From NCBI GenBank assembly GCA_033297075.1, contig MU858053.1, positions 186,001-250,000 of the forward strand: a stretch of DNA of 64,000 nt, in the 5' to 3' direction. Position 1 is the first letter of the stretch. Each line of letters begins with the position of its first letter. The notes under the pieces were generated by a model. That model had not been told where the DNA came from and ran no database searches. It saw only the letters and a list, made by a program, of their open reading frames with translations. This DNA comes from Rhypophila decipiens (lineage: Eukaryota; Ascomycota; Sordariomycetes; Sordariales; Naviculisporaceae). Shown here piece by piece: positions 59,815 to 64,000 of the stretch. A program made the translations under genes and the position numbers.

Positions 59815-61038
59815 CTTTGGGGCGGGGGCCGAATGACTGGTGTTGTGGTCGAGGAGTCGGTTTGGTTCGCGATGGGGAGGGGAAGAATGAGTGGCTGTCA
59901 ATTGAGGTCGTTCCGAGCAATCAATTGACACAAGCTTGCAAGCTGTTGCTGCAAGCTGGGTTTGGGTGGGCGGCTGTTTGGCAGGTGCCACGGGCTACTC
60001 CACCTGCACGATCAAGTCACTTCAGGTGGGGCATCTCAGCATGAGGCCCTGACGACGACTAAAAGTTGGCCCTGGGGAGGTGGATGAAGGAGCGACCCGG
60101 GTTGAGAGACGGAGGAATGTTGTGTTATACATCGGCGATAGAATTTCACGATTCTTTCCTCAGCTGGTATCTCTTTGTTTCTCATCCTTCCTCCTCGATG
60201 CACTGACGACTGCCTTGTTTCTAGGCACTCCGTAGGCCTACAGGCTCGAATAAATGTCTTAACTAGCTCGAATAGATGCCTTGACAGGCTCGAATAAATA
60301 CCTTGACAGGCTCGAATAAATGTCTTAACTAGCTCGAATAAATGCCTTTGACAGGCTCGAATAAAGGCTTTGACAGGCTCGAATAAATGCCTTAACGGGC
60401 TCGAATGAATAGCTTGACTAGCTGGAGTAAATGCCTTTGGTGGGTTGATTAAATGCCTTGCCTAATCGGAATATATATATTGACTGACCTGAAGTATTAC
60501 CTTAATTGACCTAAATAAATACCCTGACTGATTGGAATAAATGCCTTAACTACCTCGAATAGATGCCTTAACTAGCTCGAATAAATGCCTAGATTAAAGG
60601 TCAAACAGTGGTTTTAGCAGCGGCGGTCAAGATGGATGGCTAGGATGTCAGGTACAGGGGAGAATCTATCAATCGAGAACTGTCGGGGATATACAGAGCA
60701 GTTATATCCGCATTGTAAACTGTTGCTGTTCTATTACTTGGACAAAATATATACCTATCAGAGTATACTGGCATCGCTGGTGGGTAGGCTCGGTGCTGCC
60801 TGTCCCGTTCATAAATACAAAACGCTTGTGAGCCGCCAGTCCATGGTTCAATATGAGCTCCCCAAACCTGAAACTTCAGCAGGAATCATGCGCACGCACG
60901 CAAGCTGGCTGGCAGCTGCCAAAAGGAGAAAGCAACGCCAACCATTGTCTGGGGTGAGACCGCTGGGTAACAAAGAAGCAAGTCATTCATCATCCGTCAT
61001 CCTGTTCTCCCAACTCACTCGTACCCTGTAGCACTCCG
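59815..61038. other. Intergenic region with a 22-bp minisatellite
   Basis: Apart from the tandem repeat at 60244-60591 no feature is recognisable. The 400 bases on the right are the 3' flank of the deubiquitinase gene. Confidence 0.6.
60244..60591. repeat. 22-bp minisatellite, about 16 units
   Basis: About 16 head-to-tail units of 22 bp, beginning GCTCGAATAAATGCC and continuing TTRAC plus two or three bases. Outer units are close to consensus; units near 60425-60530 are diverged (for example GGTTGATTAAATGCC, ATCGGAATATATATA). One unit is 23 bp. Divergence in the middle and fresh copies at both ends suggests repeated rounds of expansion. There is no spacer-repeat alternation, so it is not CRISPR-like. 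Confidence 0.93.
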
Positions 61039-64000
61039 TTAAGCTGCAGGCGCCGGATGAGACTGCCCATTATCCCCAAACATGGGAGCGTGCTCGAGGT
61101 GTTCTGTGGTGGGCGCCTCTTCAACATCATCCATGTGAGTGTCCTTAGGGGTGGGGGTGTGGAATAGTCCAAGCAGTTCTTGTTGTTGTGGACCGAGGGG
61201 AATTTTAGATTGCGTCTCCGTCTGACCACCGGGGGGAGTTGGAGATTGCGTCTCCGTCCGACGAAGTGGCATGTCAACGTGGTTGGAAATGTCTCGGGCC
61301 CTGACATACGCCAGATAGTAAGGATCCCCGGTTGTCGAGATCTGTTGGTGCACATGTTCCCACGGATGGACAGTCACATTCCGGTCGTTGTACAGAAGCC
61401 AATCATTCCGCTCAAAGTCGTGTATCCAGACCCAATAATGGCCGGCAGCGTGGCCTCCCCTGTGACAGAAAACAGCGTGGAGGCGGTATTCGACCTCTTT
61501 TTTCATTTTGTCGGAGATTTCTTTCTTCTTACCAACGAGCGCTTGCATCTCCTCCACCTCGTCGTTCCAGAACTCAGCAATGTCTGACCGCGATGGCTCG
61601 ATAGGAGCCTCAGACTGTCCAACAGCAGCATCTGACCCAGCCTCGACTTTATTATGTTCGGCTGTATCACTGAGGCTTGTGATGTCGATATTGGCGTACC
61701 CGAACAGCTCTTTGAGAGGGGGAGTCAGTATATCTTCCCGATCTGGGGCCGAACCGCCCAAATCCTCCCCTAACAGAAATTCATCAATGTCTTCAAGCTG
61801 GACAGAGCTGGTGTCTTGGCTCGCCGGCTTCCCATTACTTCCCTGGGTCCTGTTCGCGTTGAGCTCGTTGATCCTGGTATCGATATCCACGACTCTCTTG
61901 TTAGCTCTTTGCAGTTCTACGTCGGCATGGCAAGAATCCATAAAGCGGTCGAGATAGAGCTTGTCTGGAATGTCGATGGGATTTGTATTTTTTACTAATG
62001 TAGCAGTTCGTTGGATATAGATGTGAAAGTTCGGAGCGGGTCTCTCAATTGTGTTGAATTTTTCTCGGAATTCTCCTTGGCCGACTGACATCACTTCCAG
62101 ATTGAACGACTGCCCAAGAGCTTGGTAGATATCTCGGCTACCCTCTGCAGCGGGCCATGCTTGTACCGAGGCGTATGTCGTAGGAGTTTCTTCCCATGTG
62201 GAAGCATCCGTAATGCTCTGATGATACTCAACGAGACCTGAGAAGATTGCTTCCTTGATGGGATCAGCCACATTACCGGGCTCCTCATTTTCGAGTTGTT
62301 CGACCTCGAATGCGGTACTCAGGTGCTCACACACCCAGCCCAACACTTCCGCGAGATCCATCTGCCTAGTACCACGAACATCGGACTTGTTCAGTCTTTC
62401 GGCCAGCTCTTTAACAGTCCGCTTTGACTTCTTTATGGTGGGATTCGGCGCGTCTCTTTCAACAACTACAGAAGATGTCTCGTCATCGGTTTGGTTGACC
62501 AGCGTCTGGGAACTGACGTCGCTAGCAGTCTCGGAGCCCTCCAGGACCGTTTCGATGCTGACCTTCGTGTCCGCGCTCTCCCCCTTCCTAGGCGGCAGCG
62601 GTGGCGCACGAGTGGGAGCAGCAGGTGGCTTCGGCACAGCGGGTGCTTCTTGCGATGTCTCGTGCATTTCGTCGGGCCTCAGCACGGCTGCTTCGGCAAG
62701 ACGTTGCTGCGGTGTCACAAATGAATTGGTGCTGTTCTCCATGGCCTGGAAAAGAGCTTTTAGCTCAAGAGCGACTGTTGAAAATTAGCACAAGACCAGA
62801 AAACGGGTAATGACACGTCCTTACACTCGTGTCCGACAAATGCGGTGCGTGGTTTCAGCTTGGAGGAATGACGGTCCAAAAGGGCCTGCAGCTTCTGCTC
62901 GTTCGGCTCCAGAGGATCCCGCTTCAGCTTCAACACAAGATCTCTGACAGCTTTGACGGAATATAAGTATTGGACAATGCTATTGAGATAACAAGTATTG
63001 CCAATATTGGTCAGCCCGGGGGGGAGATTCCGAGTCGAGCCGCCTGTCGCCTGAAGCTCTGACAGAGTGTTGTCGGAGGGAACTCGATCCTCGCCGCTAT
63101 TGAGATAACCAGTATTGCGAAGATTGGTCAGCCCGGGGGGGAAATACCGAGTCGAGCCGCATTTTGCCCGAATCTCTGACAGAGTGTTGTCGAAGAAAAC
63201 TCGATCCTCGCCGGAGCCTGCTCGGTCCTTTGATATGACATCAAGTGCCATAATCGCCAGCGTCCTGTCCAACCCGTCATTCTCGATCGAGGATATTGCC
63301 TGCGCTGCAATACCATCTATGGACGCGTCCGGCGGGGATGAGAGCATATTGTATGCCTCAGTAGTATCCATCTCGTCCGCATAATAAGCTGCTTCAACAA
63401 TTGAGTCAGACTTTCGGTCCTTGCCAATCGCAAGTAGGTGCTTTCGACCAACATGGCTCTGCCAGGCGTTCTGCCTCCTCCAGAGAGCATAATGTTGGAT
63501 GAGTTCCGAATCCTCAAAGTCAACGTTGCGGTCATAGTGGAAGTGGTCGTATGCTTGCTTTATTGACCTCTCGGGCTCTGTTTCCGTGGTCAAGAGACTT
63601 GCTTTTGTCGCTGCAAACTCTTGGAGATTGTAACTGGAAAGTCTTTGACCGGCCAGGCGGACGAGGGCTTCCACAAAGAGTTTCGACTTCTTGGGGGCCA
63701 CACTAACCTGCCTCTCGAAGGCATACTCTAGAATCGAATCGCAGGTCCACCTGTTCACCGAAGCCCCAAGAGTTCGAAGATCCTGCTTCTCGTTCTCTGG
63801 AACAGGACTGTAATCGGAATCGACAATTGGCTTGCAGGACAAAGCCTCTTCGATTAGTTCGCGGGCTGAGGCTTGCGGTTTGACCACGGGCGAATCCGAG
63901 GGCGGATTCTCCTCAAGATAACTTTGTACTTCGCTTCTCACATCCTCGTAAAACGCCCTCTCGGACCTTAAATCTGTCACCCCGTCCTTCTCTTGCGGAA
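61039..64000 (-). CDS. UBP2: Ubiquitin-specific protease, Ubp2/USP28-like (5' end missing)
   Basis: Visible exons are 64000-62825 and 62774-61039, joined by a 50-nt intron (GTAAGG donor, CTAAT branch, CAG acceptor) into VGHEFALELKALFQAMENS. About 970 residues are visible, and the frame is open at the right edge, so the N-terminus lies outside. USPs cleave isopeptide-linked ubiquitin; Ubp2 acts with Rsp5 on Lys63 chains. The Cys box is GLTNIGNTCYLNSIVQYLY. The His box is AVFCHRGGHAAGHYWVWIHD, with YNDRNVTVH after it. A long insertion separates the two boxes. Just before the Cys box the same 39 residues occur once more, with Gly in place of the catalytic Cys. The C-terminal tail has two SPTPPGG-like segments. 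Confidence 0.88.
62979..63212 (-). repeat. 117-bp in-frame duplication of the USP Cys box
   Basis: Two adjacent 117-bp copies, 62979-63095 (catalytic, GNTCYLNS) and 63096-63212 (NTGYLNS). Each encodes 39 residues starting GEDRV. By eye about 80 percent of bases agree. The upstream copy has changed both the Gly and the Cys of the GNTC core, so it cannot act as the nucleophile. Confidence 0.93.

Noticed and set aside
60244..60591. CRISPR array
   Set aside because: The 22-bp units are contiguous without spacers, and the DNA is eukaryotic.

Overview
This is nuclear DNA of a filamentous ascomycete (Pezizomycotina), most likely a Sordariomycete. The evidence is protein-coding genes cut by short introns (mostly 50-90 nt, GTRNGT donors, CTRAC/CTAAT branch points, YAG acceptors), a Zn2Cys6 regulator, a NoxB-type NADPH oxidase, a complex I accessory subunit of the Neurospora 21.3 kDa type, a cytochrome b5-acyl-CoA dehydrogenase fusion, and the absence of operons. 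The species cannot be fixed from the sequence alone. Gene models below were built by hand from donor, branch and acceptor signals, and each one stays in frame across its junctions.

Layout, left to right. 1.5-3.7 kb: a membrane-anchored P-loop ATPase with a probable mitochondrial presequence. 5.1-7.6 kb (minus): a Zn2Cys6 regulator with an AT-hook. 7.6-14.8 kb: a 7.2 kb tract without a convincing gene. 14.8-19.1 kb: an ESCO-type zinc-finger protein, the V-ATPase assembly factor VMA12 and, divergently, COQ1. 19.8-22.1 kb: a secreted Cys-containing protein and an uncharacterised beta-grasp-like protein. 25.1-26.8 kb: allantoinase. 29.6-32.8 kb: the phosphatidylinositol-4-phosphate 5-kinase MSS4. 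34.1-36.6 kb: COA6 and SYS1, divergent. 37.1-38.9 kb: an uncharacterised Arg/Ser-rich protein with an SPSPLR minisatellite. 39.8-43.4 kb: glutaryl-CoA dehydrogenase and the E2 enzyme UBC4. 46.8-48.7 kb: noxB. 50.3-52.3 kb: an ACS-family MFS transporter. 53.0-57.5 kb: FEN1 and the cytochrome b5-acyl-CoA dehydrogenase. 57.9-58.2 kb: a probable RCC1-repeat relic. 59.0-59.8 kb (minus): the complex I subunit. 60.2-60.6 kb: a 22-bp minisatellite. 61.0-64.0 kb (minus, 5' end outside the window): a UBP2-like deubiquitinase.

The genes are mostly housekeeping, and several act in mitochondria (COQ1, glutaryl-CoA dehydrogenase, COA6, the complex I subunit, probably the ATPase). There is no secondary-metabolite cluster, intact transposon, CRISPR array, tRNA or rRNA that I can support. 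The features most worth a second look are a 5-nt microexon in FEN1 that carries the codon for the metal-binding Asp34, a 117-bp in-frame tandem duplication of the catalytic Cys box in the deubiquitinase whose first copy has lost the cysteine, an ESCO-type zinc finger with no visible acetyltransferase domain, and an 8-mer (TACGGATA/TATCCGTA) found about 25 times between genes and not at all in the coding exons I checked.
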